Source: Aquirufa antheringensis (GTDB taxonomy: Bacteria > Bacteroidota > Bacteroidia > Cytophagales > Spirosomataceae). From it: a DNA stretch of 64,000 bases. Made by a program: the position numbers and the translations under genes. Where the stretch lies: assembly GCF_004307425.1 (NCBI RefSeq), contig NZ_SEWZ01000002.1, forward strand, positions 500,935 to 564,934. Reading direction: 5' to 3'. Shown in pieces: positions 23,999 to 33,216 of this stretch (position 1 is the stretch's first letter; every line of letters starts with the position of its first letter). Under the pieces are notes generated by a model. It had not been told where the DNA came from, did no database searches, and saw only the letters and a list, made by a program, of their open reading frames with translations.

Positions 23999-25840
23999 CT
24001 ATTCAGCCTTTTTAGATTTTTTCTCTAATTTTTTAATCGCTTGTTCTCTTTCAGCACCTTCCATTTGCTCTTTTAAAGCAGATAAAGCACCGATATCTCC
24101 CATAGTCGATTTCTCAGCTGTTACACTAGCAGGCTTGTCAGCAGATTTCGCTGCTTTCTTTTTCTCTGGCTTCGCAGCAGCAGCATCAGCCGCTACTTCT
24201 TCCGCCGTTGCCGCCGTGAAAGTACGTGTGTGTGATAAGATGATCTTACGCTCTTCTTTGTGGAATTCTGTTACCACGAAGTCTAACGCTTCACCTACCT
24301 CAGCCACTGTTTCGTCTGCTTTCGTTAACTGCTTCAAAGGAGCTAATCCTTCGATACCGTATGGCAATTCTAATACACCGAACTTCTCGTTCTTCGAGAT
24401 GATCGTTGATTTGTGAGTTGAGCCTAAAGTGAACACACTTTCAAATGTATCCCAAGGGTTTTCCTCTAATTGTTTGTGGCCTAAAGCTAAACGACGGTTA
24501 TCCGCGTCTAATTCGATCACTATAACATCTAAAGAATCACCTACTTTAACGAATTCAGATGGGTGTTTGATTTTCTTTGTCCAAGACAAGTCAGAAACGT
24601 GAACTAAACCGTCGATTCCTTCTTCTAATTCTAAGAATAAACCGAAGTTAGTTAAGTTACGAACGGTTCCTTTGTGCTTCGTACCGATTGCGTATTTCGC
24701 TAATAAATCAGTCTTAGTCCAAGGATCTTCTGTTAATTGCTTGATACCTAGAGACATCTTGCGCTCAGAACGATCTAATGTTAACACGACTGCTTCCATT
24801 TCGTCGCCTACTTTCAAGAAATCTTGTGGGTTACGTAAGTGTTGAGACCATGACATCTCAGACACGTGGATTAAACCTTCAACGCCTGGCAATACTTCTA
24901 AGAAAGCACCGTAATCAGCTACGTTAACAATTTTACCTTTTACTTTCGAACCTACTTCAGTTCCAGCAGCTAAAGCCTCCCAAGGGTGCGCTTGTAATTG
25001 CTTCATACCTAAAGAGATACGTTTTTTGTTTTCGTCGAAGTCTAATACCACCACTTGGATTTTTTGATCCAATTTCAACACCTCTTGTGGGTGGTTGATA
25101 CGACCCCATGAGATATCTGTGATGTGAAGTAAACCATCTACACCACCTAAATCGATGAACACACCGAAATTAGTCATGTTTTTGATCACACCTTCTAGTA
25201 CTTGACCTTTATCTAAGTTCGTTAAGATCGTTTGACGTTGAGCCTCTAGATCTTTCTCGATTAATACTTTGTGAGATACAACTACGTTGTCATTTGTGTG
25301 GTTGATCTTAACCACCTTAACCTCCATGTTTTTACCTACGAAAATATCGAAGTCACGGATAGGCTTCACATCAATTTGAGAACCAGGTAAGAATGCCTCG
25401 ATTCCAAAGATATCTACGATTAAACCACCTTTTGTACGGCGCTTAACGAAACCATTGATGATGGTATCTTCTTCTAATGCTTTCTCGATGTTAGTCCATG
25501 CACCCATCACCTTAGCTAACTTACGTGACAATGTTAATTGTCCGTTTGCGTCTTCTTGGTTCTCGATGTATACTTCAACCTCGTCACCAGCTTTCAAATC
25601 CGGCATATCGCGGAATTCTGAAGCAGATACTAAACCATCAGATTTGAATCCAATGTTAATGATTACTTCACGGTCAGTCTTGCTTACAACAATACCTTTC
25701 ACTACTTCCTTCTCAGTGACCGAGTTCAAGGTTGCTTCGATAGCAGCCTCCATTTTTTCTTTTTGTTCTGTAGTATAGTTACCACCGAACCCTTTTCCTT
25801 CAACTAAATCCCAGTCGAAATCTTTTGGTTGTTTTGACAT
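23999..25840 (-). CDS. rpsA: Ribosomal protein S1
   Basis: 613 residues with six S1/OB repeats. The first two are divergent (about residues 45-110 and 125-195). The others start at KGQVLEGVIKNMTNFGVFID, VKGKIVNVADYGAFLEVLPG, HKGTVRNLTNFGLFLELEEG and STIISKNEKFGVLELPYG. An Ala/Lys-rich tail follows (about 545-613). S1 binds mRNA on the small subunit; in this phylum, where the anti-Shine-Dalgarno is sequestered, it is thought to matter for initiation. It is single-gene, with a strong terminator and a leader of about 95 bases counted from the promoter box at 25941. Confidence 0.95.
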   Translation of the reverse strand: MSKQPKDFDWDLVEGKGFGGNYTTEQKEKMEAAIEATLNSVTEKEVVKGIVVSKTDREVIINIGFKSDGLVSASEFRDMPDLKAGDEVEVYIENQEDANGQLTLSRKLAKVMGAWTNIEKALEEDTIINGFVKRRTKGGLIVDIFGIEAFLPGSQIDVKPIRDFDIFVGKNMEVKVVKINHTNDNVVVSHKVLIEKDLEAQRQTILTNLDKGQVLEGVIKNMTNFGVFIDLGGVDGLLHITDISWGRINHPQEVLKLDQKIQVVVLDFDENKKRISLGMKQLQAHPWEALAAGTEVGSKVKGKIVNVADYGAFLEVLPGVEGLIHVSEMSWSQHLRNPQDFLKVGDEMEAVVLTLDRSERKMSLGIKQLTEDPWTKTDLLAKYAIGTKHKGTVRNLTNFGLFLELEEGIDGLVHVSDLSWTKKIKHPSEFVKVGDSLDVIVIELDADNRRLALGHKQLEENPWDTFESVFTLGSTHKSTIISKNEKFGVLELPYGIEGLAPLKQLTKADETVAEVGEALDFVVTEFHKEERKIILSHTRTFTAATAEEVAADAAAAKPEKKKAAKSADKPASVTAEKSTMGDIGALSALKEQMEGAEREQAIKKLEKKSKKAE

Positions 25841-25940
25841 ATTTGGTGCCCGTTTGGCTAATCGTTTTTGATTTTGCCTACATCAACAAGCTGGGCTAAC
25901 CTGCTGAAATTAAGTTTGAAACAATTTTTAAATTGGGGTG

Positions 25941-25948
25941 CAAAGCTA
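25941..25948 (-). promoter_or_regulatory. rpsA promoter -7 box
   Basis: The minus strand reads TAGCTTTG, an exact match to the Bacteroidota -7 consensus TAnnTTTG. No clear TTG -33 element was found at 19-20 bases upstream. If used, transcription starts near 25937 and leaves a leader of about 95 bases, long enough for autogenous control by S1. Confidence 0.55.
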
Positions 25949-26009
25949 CGAAGAATTAGTTTATTTTCCATCTTTTGTGCTAAATTGTTGTCACAAACCT
26001 CGTTAACCT

Positions 26010-27113
26010 ATGAAATATTGCTTTTTAGCCCTTTTTTTCTTGTCCCAAAACCTATTTGCTATGTCTAATCCCGGAAAACCTTTCGGTCAAACGCCTGCGG
26101 GCGAGTCTGTTACCTTGTATACCTTGAAGAATGCCAAAGGCATGGAAGTGCACATCATGAACTACGGCGGTATCATCCAAAAAATCCTAACGCCGGATCG
26201 CAATGGAAAAGTGGAAGATGTGGTGCTGGGATTCGAGACTTTACAAGAATACATTAAAGACACTCCCTATTTCGGAGCGATCGTAGGACGGTTCGGAAAC
26301 CGCATTGCAAACGGGAAATTTACGCTGGACGGGAAAGAATACACCCTCGCTGCCCAAAACAACGGCCAACACCTTCACGGTGGTCTCATCGGTTTTGATA
26401 AGAAAGTGTGGAAAGTGGAAGCGGCCTCCGCGCAGAGCCTTAGCTTATCCTATGTTTCGAAAGACATGGAAGAGGGATTCCCCGGGAACCTACGCGTTAA
26501 GATGACCTATACCTTATCGGAGGATAACGAATTAGGGATCTCTTATGAAGCCACAACGGATAAAGCGACCGTATTAAACCTGAGCAATCACTCGTATTTT
26601 AACCTGAGCGGAAACGCGAAACGCGATATTTTGAACCAAGAAGTGCAGATTGATGCGTCGCGATTAGTCGCCGTGAATAAGGTGTTAATTCCGACGGGCG
26701 AATTGACTCCGGTAAATGGTACGCCGTTTGATTTTACGAAGCCACATGTCGTAGGCGATCGCATAAACGACACTTCGTCAGAGCAGATTGTGTTAGGCGG
26801 AGGCTATGACCATTGCTGGGCTTTGGATAAACCGGCGGGATCGTATGCGAAGATTGCGACAGTAAAAGATCCAGTTTCGGGTCGTAAAATGACCGTGTCA
26901 ACAGACCAGCCTGGGGTACAGTTTTATACGGGGAACTTCCTAGATGGACATTTGACGGGGAAATACGGGGTGCAAATCACCAAGCGATACGGATTGTGTT
27001 TAGAGACCGAGCATTTCCCGGATTCACCTAATCAACCAAACTTCCCTAGCACGGTTTTGCGTCCAGGGGAAGTCTATAAAACGAAAACAGCGTATCAGTT
27101 TAGCGTGAACTAA
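26010..27113 (+). CDS. galM: Aldose 1-epimerase (mutarotase), exported
   Basis: 367 residues with a signal peptide (MKYCFLALFFLSQNLFA). The galactose mutarotase fold is shown by MNYGGIIQKILTPDRNG, GAIVGRFGNRIANGKF, the catalytic-His region QHLHGGLIGFDKKVW, LSNHSYFNLSG, and the catalytic Glu in GLCLETEHFPDSPNQPNFPS. It interconverts alpha and beta anomers of aldoses. The signal peptide puts it outside the cytoplasm, as is common in glycan-degrading Bacteroidota. It converges with mazG, overlapping by 4 bases. Confidence 0.92.
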   Translation: MKYCFLALFFLSQNLFAMSNPGKPFGQTPAGESVTLYTLKNAKGMEVHIMNYGGIIQKILTPDRNGKVEDVVLGFETLQEYIKDTPYFGAIVGRFGNRIANGKFTLDGKEYTLAAQNNGQHLHGGLIGFDKKVWKVEAASAQSLSLSYVSKDMEEGFPGNLRVKMTYTLSEDNELGISYEATTDKATVLNLSNHSYFNLSGNAKRDILNQEVQIDASRLVAVNKVLIPTGELTPVNGTPFDFTKPHVVGDRINDTSSEQIVLGGGYDHCWALDKPAGSYAKIATVKDPVSGRKMTVSTDQPGVQFYTGNFLDGHLTGKYGVQITKRYGLCLETEHFPDSPNQPNFPSTVLRPGEVYKTKTAYQFSVN

Positions 27114-27895
27114 AGCGTTTTCGCCTCGTTCCAGTAGATATCCATTTCTGCCAAAGTCATCTCGGAAAGCGTCTGGCCATTCTCTGCCGCGCGTTTTTCG
27201 AGGTGCTGGAAGCGCTTGATGAACTTCTTGTTCGTCCGCTCCACGGCTGTTTCGGGATTAATATCGATGAATCGGGCAAAGTTCACGAGACTGAAGATCA
27301 AGTCCCCTAGTTCGCCCTCTGCCTCCGCCTTTCCCGCGGCATCGAGGTCTTTACCCACAAAAGTCTCTTTGAATTCGCCCAGTTCTTCCTCCACTTTCTC
27401 CCAAACCTGCTCTTTTTCTTCCCAGTCAAAACCCGCACCGCGCGCCTTTTCCTGTATCCGCATCGCTTTCACGAGTGCTGGGAGAGAACCTGGAACGCCG
27501 CCCAGAACGGACGTGTTCCCCTCTTTTAATTTCAAGGTTTCCCAATTCTGCTTTACCTGGTCCTCCGTCTCAGCTACCACATCGCCATAGATATGCGGAT
27601 GGCGACTGATCAGTTTTTCACACACCCCGTGCAACACGTCGCTTACGTCAAACGCTCCTTTTTCGGAACCGATTTTGCTATAGAACACAAGGTGTAAGAA
27701 AATATCCCCTAGCTCTTTGCGGATTTCGGTCAAATCATTTTCCATGATCGCATCGGAAAGCTCGTAGGTCTCCTCGATGGTCAAATGGCGTAATGATTCC
27801 AGCGTCTGCTTCTTGTCCCAAGGGCATTTCTCCCGCAGGTCGTCCATGATGACAAGTAAACGATCGAATGCCTCCGCGGCTTTGGGGTATTTCAT
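27110..27895 (-). CDS. mazG: Nucleoside triphosphate pyrophosphohydrolase MazG
   Basis: The start is set at MKYPKAAEAFDRLLVIMDDL (261 residues); the longer reading adds 32 residues lying within the upstream gene. Two MazG domains are visible. The first has REKCPWDKKQTLESLRHLTI followed by the EEtyE...ELgD metal motif (IEETYELSDAIMEND, then ELGDIFLHLVFY). The second has EELGEFKETF and EGELGDLIFSLVNF. The enzyme hydrolyses NTPs, including damaged ones, to NMP and pyrophosphate. It starts one base before the stop of the GH16 gene and is probably co-transcribed with it. Confidence 0.92.
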   Translation of the reverse strand: MKYPKAAEAFDRLLVIMDDLREKCPWDKKQTLESLRHLTIEETYELSDAIMENDLTEIRKELGDIFLHLVFYSKIGSEKGAFDVSDVLHGVCEKLISRHPHIYGDVVAETEDQVKQNWETLKLKEGNTSVLGGVPGSLPALVKAMRIQEKARGAGFDWEEKEQVWEKVEEELGEFKETFVGKDLDAAGKAEAEGELGDLIFSLVNFARFIDINPETAVERTNKKFIKRFQHLEKRAAENGQTLSEMTLAEMDIYWNEAKTL

Positions 27896-27896
27896 A

Positions 27897-28751
27897 CTAA
27901 GGATTAAGTGCGTAAACGCGAATGTAGTCGATTTGGAATTTGTTTGGGAAGATCGTGTCATCCACGCCTTTTTGTCCACCCCAGTTTCCACCGATCGCTA
28001 GGTTCATTAAGATATGTTGCTTCTTGTCAAAAGGCCATTGTTCCCAGCCACCTTTCGGATTTTTGAATTCGAAGTATTGCTTGTCATCGATAAAGGCACG
28101 CACGTAGTCAGGCGTCCAATCCACGCGGAACGTATGGAATTCGGTATCCCAATTCGCTAGGGTTGTCGTTGCTGTTTTTTGCGTTCCGATGACGTGATTA
28201 TACGCTTTTGTGTGCACACTCGCGTGCATCACACCCGGGTCGTAACCCACGTGTTCTAAGATATCGATCTCGCCATTGTCTGGCCAGTATTGTGTGCCGT
28301 AATCAGATTGAGACGCAAGCATCCAGATCGCAGGCCAGTTTCCACGGCCAGCTGGAATCTTTGCTTTGGCCTCAATACGACCATATAAAAAGTCATTCTT
28401 GCCTTTTGTGACGATACGCGCGGAGGTGTAGGCGCTCGATCCAGCCGTCTCCTTGATCGCTTCAATCGTCAAAATGCCGTTCTCGATATGCGCATTTTTG
28501 ATGTTTGCGTTGGTGTAGTTTTGGAGTTCATTATTACCCCAGCCGCTATTTCCTACGTCATAACCCCATTTCGACGCATCTGGAAGACCATCTTTTTCGA
28601 ATTCATCCGCCCAAAAAGGCGTCGTCGCAAACGTATATTCCTTAGGTGGAACCACCGGTAAATCAATAATATTGATCTTAGGCGCAACAGGTTCCTCTGA
28701 TTTACAAGAGAAAGTACTTAAGCTAAAGATGATGAGTGCAAGTCTTAACAT
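27897..28751 (-). CDS. GH16 family glucanase lipoprotein
   Basis: 284 residues. A short lipoprotein signal (LIIFSLSTFSC) is followed by a jelly-roll GH16 domain. The catalytic motif is NGEIDILEHVGYDPG (E-x-D-x-x-E, about residue 170), preceded by GRIEAKAKIPAGRGNWPAIW and followed by HTFRVDWTPDYVRAFIDD. GH16 enzymes of this shape cleave beta-1,3 or mixed beta-1,3/1,4 glucans (laminarin-like). A surface or periplasmic location is expected from the lipobox. It probably heads a two-gene transcript with mazG. Confidence 0.9.
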   Translation of the reverse strand: MLRLALIIFSLSTFSCKSEEPVAPKINIIDLPVVPPKEYTFATTPFWADEFEKDGLPDASKWGYDVGNSGWGNNELQNYTNANIKNAHIENGILTIEAIKETAGSSAYTSARIVTKGKNDFLYGRIEAKAKIPAGRGNWPAIWMLASQSDYGTQYWPDNGEIDILEHVGYDPGVMHASVHTKAYNHVIGTQKTATTTLANWDTEFHTFRVDWTPDYVRAFIDDKQYFEFKNPKGGWEQWPFDKKQHILMNLAIGGNWGGQKGVDDTIFPNKFQIDYIRVYALNP

Positions 28752-28823
28752 AGAGAGGTTTGATTTTTGCCAAAAATAGTATTTCCTCCCGAATTATCCT
28801 CTCCATTATTCGTATATTTCGGG

Positions 28824-30842
28824 ATGGATTTTAAACTCACTTCTTCTTATAAGCCCACCGGAGATCAGCCGGAGGCGATTCGGCAATTAGTCGAGGGGGT
28901 GAACAAAGAAGAAGCCGCGCAAACGCTGCTGGGCGTAACCGGCTCTGGAAAGACCTTTACGATCGCGAATGTGATCCAGCAGGTGAACCGGCCAACCCTG
29001 ATTTTGAGCCATAACAAAACCCTCGCCGCCCAATTATACGGGGAATTCAAGTCCTTTTTTCCGGAAAATGCGGTCGAGTATTTCATCTCTTATTACGATT
29101 ATTACCAGCCCGAGGCCTTCATCGCCTCTACGGGAACCTACATAGAAAAAGATCTCTCGATTAACCAGGAGATTGAAAAGTTGCGTTTGGCGACGACCTC
29201 TTCCTTGATGTCTGGCCGCCGCGACATTATTGTGATCGCCTCCGTTTCCTGTATTTATGGTATGGGAAATCCGGATGAGTACCGAAATTCCATCATGCGC
29301 GTCGCCGTGGGAGACATCATCTCTCGGAACCAGTTTTTGTTCCGTTTGGTGGAGATTCTTTACGCGCGGACCGAAGGCGAATTCTTGCGCGGAACGTTCC
29401 GGGTGAAAGGCGACACCGTCGATATTTTCTTGGCTTACGCGGATTTTGGGTATCGCTTCGTTTTTTTTGGCGATGAGATCGAGGAGATTCACCGCATTGA
29501 TCCCTGGACGGGCAAGAAGATCTCTTCGGAGACGATGGTGGCCGTTTTCCCGGCGAACTTGTTTGTGACGGGACGTGAAACCTTGAACAATGCGATCTCC
29601 CATATCCAGGAAGATTTAGTGAACCAAATTTCCTATTTCGGCCGCGAGGGTCGCCTCACAGAAGCGGAGCGCATTAAGCAGCGGACAGAGTTTGACTTAG
29701 AAATGATGCGCGAGCTAGGGTATTGCTCGGGGATTGAGAATTATTCTCGGTATTTTGACCAAAGAAAATCCGGCCAGCGCCCCTTCTGCCTATTGGACTT
29801 CTTCCCAGACGACTTCCTAATGGTGGTGGACGAAAGCCACGCCACGATGCCCCAAATCCGCGCGATGTACGGCGGCGACCGCTCCCGCAAAGAATCCCTA
29901 GTGGAATACGGTTTCCGTTTGCCCTCGGCGATGGACAACCGCCCCTTGAAATTCGATGAATTCGAAGACCTCATCGGCCAAACCATCTTCGTCTCCGCCA
30001 CCCCATCCGACTACGAATTACGCCGCTCGGAGGGAGTTGTGGTCGAGCAGATTATTCGCCCTACTGGACTTTTAGATCCTTTAATCGAAGTCCGCCCTAC
30101 GAAGAACCAAATCGATAATTTACTCGAAGAGGTCTACGACCGCATCAAGAAAAACGAACGTGTTTTAATTACGACCTTAACCAAACGGATGGCCGAAGAG
30201 CTATCGAAATACCTCGACCGCGTAGGCATCAAATGCCAATATATTCACTCCGAGGTGAAAACCCTGGAGCGCGTCGAAATTCTGCGCAATTTGCGTCTGG
30301 GCGTCATCGACGTCTTAGTGGGGGTGAACTTGCTCAGGGAAGGTTTGGACTTACCGGAAGTTTCGTTGGTCGCGATTATGGATGCGGATAAGGAAGGCTT
30401 CTTGCGCGATATTCGCTCATTAATTCAGACCATCGGTCGTGCGGCGCGTAATGAAAACGGTAAGGTGTTGATGTACGGAGATAAGATCACGGGTTCGATG
30501 GAGCTCGCGATTTCGGAAACCAATCGCCGCCGCGCCATCCAAATGGCCTATAATGAGAAGCACGGTATTACGCCAAAAACCATTTGGCGTTCGCACGACG
30601 AGATCATGGAGCAAACCTCCATCGCAGATCGCATGGCGAAACCCACGAAGAATTACACGATTCATCCGGATCAAGCACCAGTCGCGGCGGATCCTTTATT
30701 AGCCTATATGAAGCCGGCGGAGCTCAAAAAGCAATCCGAAACCATTCGCAAAGAGATGGAGAAAGCGGCGCGCGACCTCGACTTCCCATTAGCCGCGCGT
30801 CTTCGCGACGAATTAGTGGTGATCGAATCGATGCTGACTTAA
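28824..30842 (+). CDS. uvrB: Excinuclease ABC subunit B
   Basis: The start is set at MDFKLTSSYKPTGDQPEAIR (672 residues), the family N-terminus. Features in order are Walker A GVTGSGKT, the beta-hairpin YYDYYQPEAF, Walker B MVVDESH, helicase motif VI in IQTIGRAARN, and a C-terminal UVR motif (ARDLDFPLAARLRDEL) that contacts UvrC. UvrB verifies DNA damage and loads UvrC in nucleotide excision repair. A TAnnTTT-type box lies only three bases before the ATG, so the mRNA may have almost no leader. The 3' end overlaps the convergent pxpC by 30 bases. Confidence 0.95.
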   Translation: MDFKLTSSYKPTGDQPEAIRQLVEGVNKEEAAQTLLGVTGSGKTFTIANVIQQVNRPTLILSHNKTLAAQLYGEFKSFFPENAVEYFISYYDYYQPEAFIASTGTYIEKDLSINQEIEKLRLATTSSLMSGRRDIIVIASVSCIYGMGNPDEYRNSIMRVAVGDIISRNQFLFRLVEILYARTEGEFLRGTFRVKGDTVDIFLAYADFGYRFVFFGDEIEEIHRIDPWTGKKISSETMVAVFPANLFVTGRETLNNAISHIQEDLVNQISYFGREGRLTEAERIKQRTEFDLEMMRELGYCSGIENYSRYFDQRKSGQRPFCLLDFFPDDFLMVVDESHATMPQIRAMYGGDRSRKESLVEYGFRLPSAMDNRPLKFDEFEDLIGQTIFVSATPSDYELRRSEGVVVEQIIRPTGLLDPLIEVRPTKNQIDNLLEEVYDRIKKNERVLITTLTKRMAEELSKYLDRVGIKCQYIHSEVKTLERVEILRNLRLGVIDVLVGVNLLREGLDLPEVSLVAIMDADKEGFLRDIRSLIQTIGRAARNENGKVLMYGDKITGSMELAISETNRRRAIQMAYNEKHGITPKTIWRSHDEIMEQTSIADRMAKPTKNYTIHPDQAPVAADPLLAYMKPAELKKQSETIRKEMEKAARDLDFPLAARLRDELVVIESMLT

Positions 30843-31676
30843 TTTCAGCGTACACACATTCCGTACTTGTTGTAGATAGTTTTGGACAAGAATCCATTCG
30901 TATTCTGCCGTCATCGAATCGGTTAGGGTGAAGCGGAGGCTGTCGCCGGGGCCTTTTTGGGCTAAACGGGGCAAATCCGCCGAAATCACATGCGCTAAAC
31001 GCGGGTACCCCCCCGTCGTCTGATGTCCTGCCATTAAAACCACTATCTGACCTGAAGGGAGCAGTTGAATCGTGCCGGCTGTGACCGCGGAAGATATCAG
31101 GTTTTGCGAAGGCAGTATCTTCAACGGTTCCTGAATCAATTGATATCCCATCCGATTCGAGGTGGGCGAAATGCCAAAAGGTCTACTTAAAAAACATTGT
31201 TGTGAACATGCCTTTATTTGATCCCATTCCCTCCCACATAAAATCCTGATCGGTTCATCCGTGAACACATTCTCCGGGTTCATCGACCAAGGCAAAATCT
31301 TCACGCGGGAAACCTGCTCGTCATGTAAGGTTCGGGTGGCGACGTAGACTCTTTGGCCTGAAACTGGCTTTTTACAACTAAAAATGGCTCCAGGCGGAAC
31401 TTTAATCGGTTGGTTCAGTGGGACTTCCACATTATCCACACAGGCTCTAAAGTCCGCACCACAAATCGCCAGCAAAGTGCTCGTCTCGAACTGGTAAACC
31501 CCAGCGGGGAAGTGCATTTCCAGCACCTTATCATATAGATCGTTTCCCACTAACGCGTTTGCAATCTGCAAGGAAAAGGTGTCCATCGCTCCACCGGGCG
31601 GGATTCCCTCGTGCTGTAAACCGAAGCTGGGAAGGCCCTGCCATGTATCCAATAAACCTTTTTTGATCAGCTTCAT
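30813..31676 (-). CDS. pxpC: 5-oxoprolinase subunit C
   Basis: 287 residues of the KipA/PxpC family, with LDTWQGLPSFGLQHEGIPPG and GGAMDTFSLQIANALVGND near the N-terminus and QIVVLMAGHQTTGGYPRLA late. With PxpB and PxpA it forms the prokaryotic ATP-dependent 5-oxoprolinase that converts 5-oxoproline to glutamate. It overlaps the pxpB stop (ATGA). The third subunit, pxpA (LamB/YcsF), is not in this window. The C-terminal 30 bases overlap uvrB on the other strand. Confidence 0.9.
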   Translation of the reverse strand: MKLIKKGLLDTWQGLPSFGLQHEGIPPGGAMDTFSLQIANALVGNDLYDKVLEMHFPAGVYQFETSTLLAICGADFRACVDNVEVPLNQPIKVPPGAIFSCKKPVSGQRVYVATRTLHDEQVSRVKILPWSMNPENVFTDEPIRILCGREWDQIKACSQQCFLSRPFGISPTSNRMGYQLIQEPLKILPSQNLISSAVTAGTIQLLPSGQIVVLMAGHQTTGGYPRLAHVISADLPRLAQKGPGDSLRFTLTDSMTAEYEWILVQNYLQQVRNVCTLKLSQHRFDHH

Positions 31677-32302
31677 ACGGTGACGGGGATAAAACGAACG
31701 CGGTCACCCGCTCTGAAATGAGGAATATCCGTCGTCCGACCGATGATCTGCCAGCCGCCGGGAGAAGCGCTGGGGTAGATGCCGGTTTGGTTGCCGGCTA
31801 GACCGATGTCTCCCTTCTGTATGGGAGCCGGCGTCAATTTTCTAGACACGGTAATGCGTTCGTCCGTGGTGCCCATATAGGCGAATCCCGGGAGGAAGCC
31901 TAGGAAGTAGACGGTGTATTCTTTTTCACTATGAATGCGGATGATTTCCGCCTCGCTGAGTCCGCAGGCGGAGGCCACGGAGGCTAAATCTGGGCCCTCG
32001 TAAACACAGGGGATTTCGTGGAGGCGTCCCTCTGGAATGACCGCCGTAAAAGCCTCCGCTAGTTTTTGTTCGATGAGTGTTTTCATTCCTGCCAAACCTT
32101 CAAAGCGGCTCGCCACCACTCTTAAGTCAAACACGATCGTGAGGCTCGTATAAGCCGGAATTAAATCCAAGGTGCCGGGTAAGGGAAAGGATTGAAACTG
32201 ATAAAACCGCCTCATCACCTCCTGGTGTGTATCCGCACTGATTTCGTTACCGAATTCAATCGTTAATGCGCTGTCGCCTAGTTCGTAGATTTGCGGGTTC
32301 AT
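31673..32302 (-). CDS. pxpB: 5-oxoprolinase subunit B
   Basis: 209 residues of the KipI/PxpB family: YELGDSALTIEFGNEIS at the start, IPCVYEGPDLASVA, YFLGFLPGFAYMG, and PAPIQKGDIGLAGNQTGIYP near the end. It is the partner of PxpC, with which it overlaps by four bases. In Bacillus the KipI homologue also inhibits a sporulation kinase, which is irrelevant here. The gene is divergent from the DUF1684 gene at 32351. Confidence 0.9.
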   Translation of the reverse strand: MNPQIYELGDSALTIEFGNEISADTHQEVMRRFYQFQSFPLPGTLDLIPAYTSLTIVFDLRVVASRFEGLAGMKTLIEQKLAEAFTAVIPEGRLHEIPCVYEGPDLASVASACGLSEAEIIRIHSEKEYTVYFLGFLPGFAYMGTTDERITVSRKLTPAPIQKGDIGLAGNQTGIYPSASPGGWQIIGRTTDIPHFRAGDRVRFIPVTV

Positions 32303-32350
32303 GGGGTAAATTTCTAAGGTAATTTAGTATTTTTAGGCAAATATCCCGCT

Positions 32351-33163
32351 ATGAAAAAGATCCTATTTTTGTGCCTTATGATGTTAGCCTTCACAGCGCG
32401 TTCTCAGGAGGATTACACCGGTTTTTATGCCAAAAGAGAAGCCAGCCTTAAATCCGAAACTGGTTGGTTAAACCTAGCCGGCTTGTTTTGGCTGAAAGAG
32501 GGCGAAAACACCATTGGTGGTGCGGAATCAAACGATTTTGTCTTCCCACACGCGGAGGCTTCCTTAGGGAAGGTCATCTTGCAAAATAATCAAGTACTTT
32601 ATAATCATCTGGTCATTTTCACCCCGGAGGGTAAAAGCACAGTAATTAGTCATCAATCGCTACGTTGGTTTATCATTAAACGCGGAGATAAATACGCTAT
32701 TCGTCTGCGCGATTTGGAGGGTGAATACTTGAAGGCTTTTCACGGAATTGATCATTTCCCGGCAGATGCTAAATGGAAAATCAACGCCAAATTCATTCCT
32801 ACCGTCGGTAAAAAAGTCACCATCATCGACATCACGGGGCGTTCCTACCAAGAGGATTCTCCGGGTTTATTGGAGTTCCAGGTGGACGGGAAGACCTATC
32901 GCCTAGAGGCGGGGCCGGGGGAGACGAAGGAGGATTTCTTTGTCGTTTTTGGCGATGCTACCAATAAAACAACGACCTATGGCGGAGGCCGTTTCCTGGA
33001 TACGAAAGGGTTTAATCCGGACGGAACTGTCACGCTTGATTTCAATAAGGCCTACAATCCGCCGTGTGCCTTCACGCCATTTGCGACGTGTCCGCTACCT
33101 ACCAAAGAGAACAAATTGATAATCGCCATTCCAGCAGGGGAGAAATACGCAGGGCATCACTAA
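32351..33163 (+). CDS. DUF1684 exported protein
   Basis: 270 residues with signal peptide (cleaved after FTARSQ). DUF1684 features are FYAKREASLKSETGWLNLAG, LFWLKEGENTIGGAESNDFV and the terminal CAFTPFATCPLPTKENKLII. In the family the first block looks like an FHA-like beta region and the conserved Cys pair near the end may be structural. Function is unknown in all members I recall. It stands alone, 53 bases upstream of the helicase. Confidence 0.8.
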   Translation: MKKILFLCLMMLAFTARSQEDYTGFYAKREASLKSETGWLNLAGLFWLKEGENTIGGAESNDFVFPHAEASLGKVILQNNQVLYNHLVIFTPEGKSTVISHQSLRWFIIKRGDKYAIRLRDLEGEYLKAFHGIDHFPADAKWKINAKFIPTVGKKVTIIDITGRSYQEDSPGLLEFQVDGKTYRLEAGPGETKEDFFVVFGDATNKTTTYGGGRFLDTKGFNPDGTVTLDFNKAYNPPCAFTPFATCPLPTKENKLIIAIPAGEKYAGHH

Positions 33164-33181
33164 AATCCGGCCTAAATTACG

Positions 33182-33189
33182 TATTTTTG
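33182..33189 (+). promoter_or_regulatory. Helicase gene promoter -7 box
   Basis: TATTTTTG is an exact TAnnTTTG match, 27 bases before the ATG chosen at 33217. No good -33 TTG was found. If it is used, the TTG reading start at 33199 would lie close to the transcription start. Confidence 0.45.
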
Positions 33190-33216
33190 AAGCCCTAATT
33201 GATTAGCCCAAAACAG

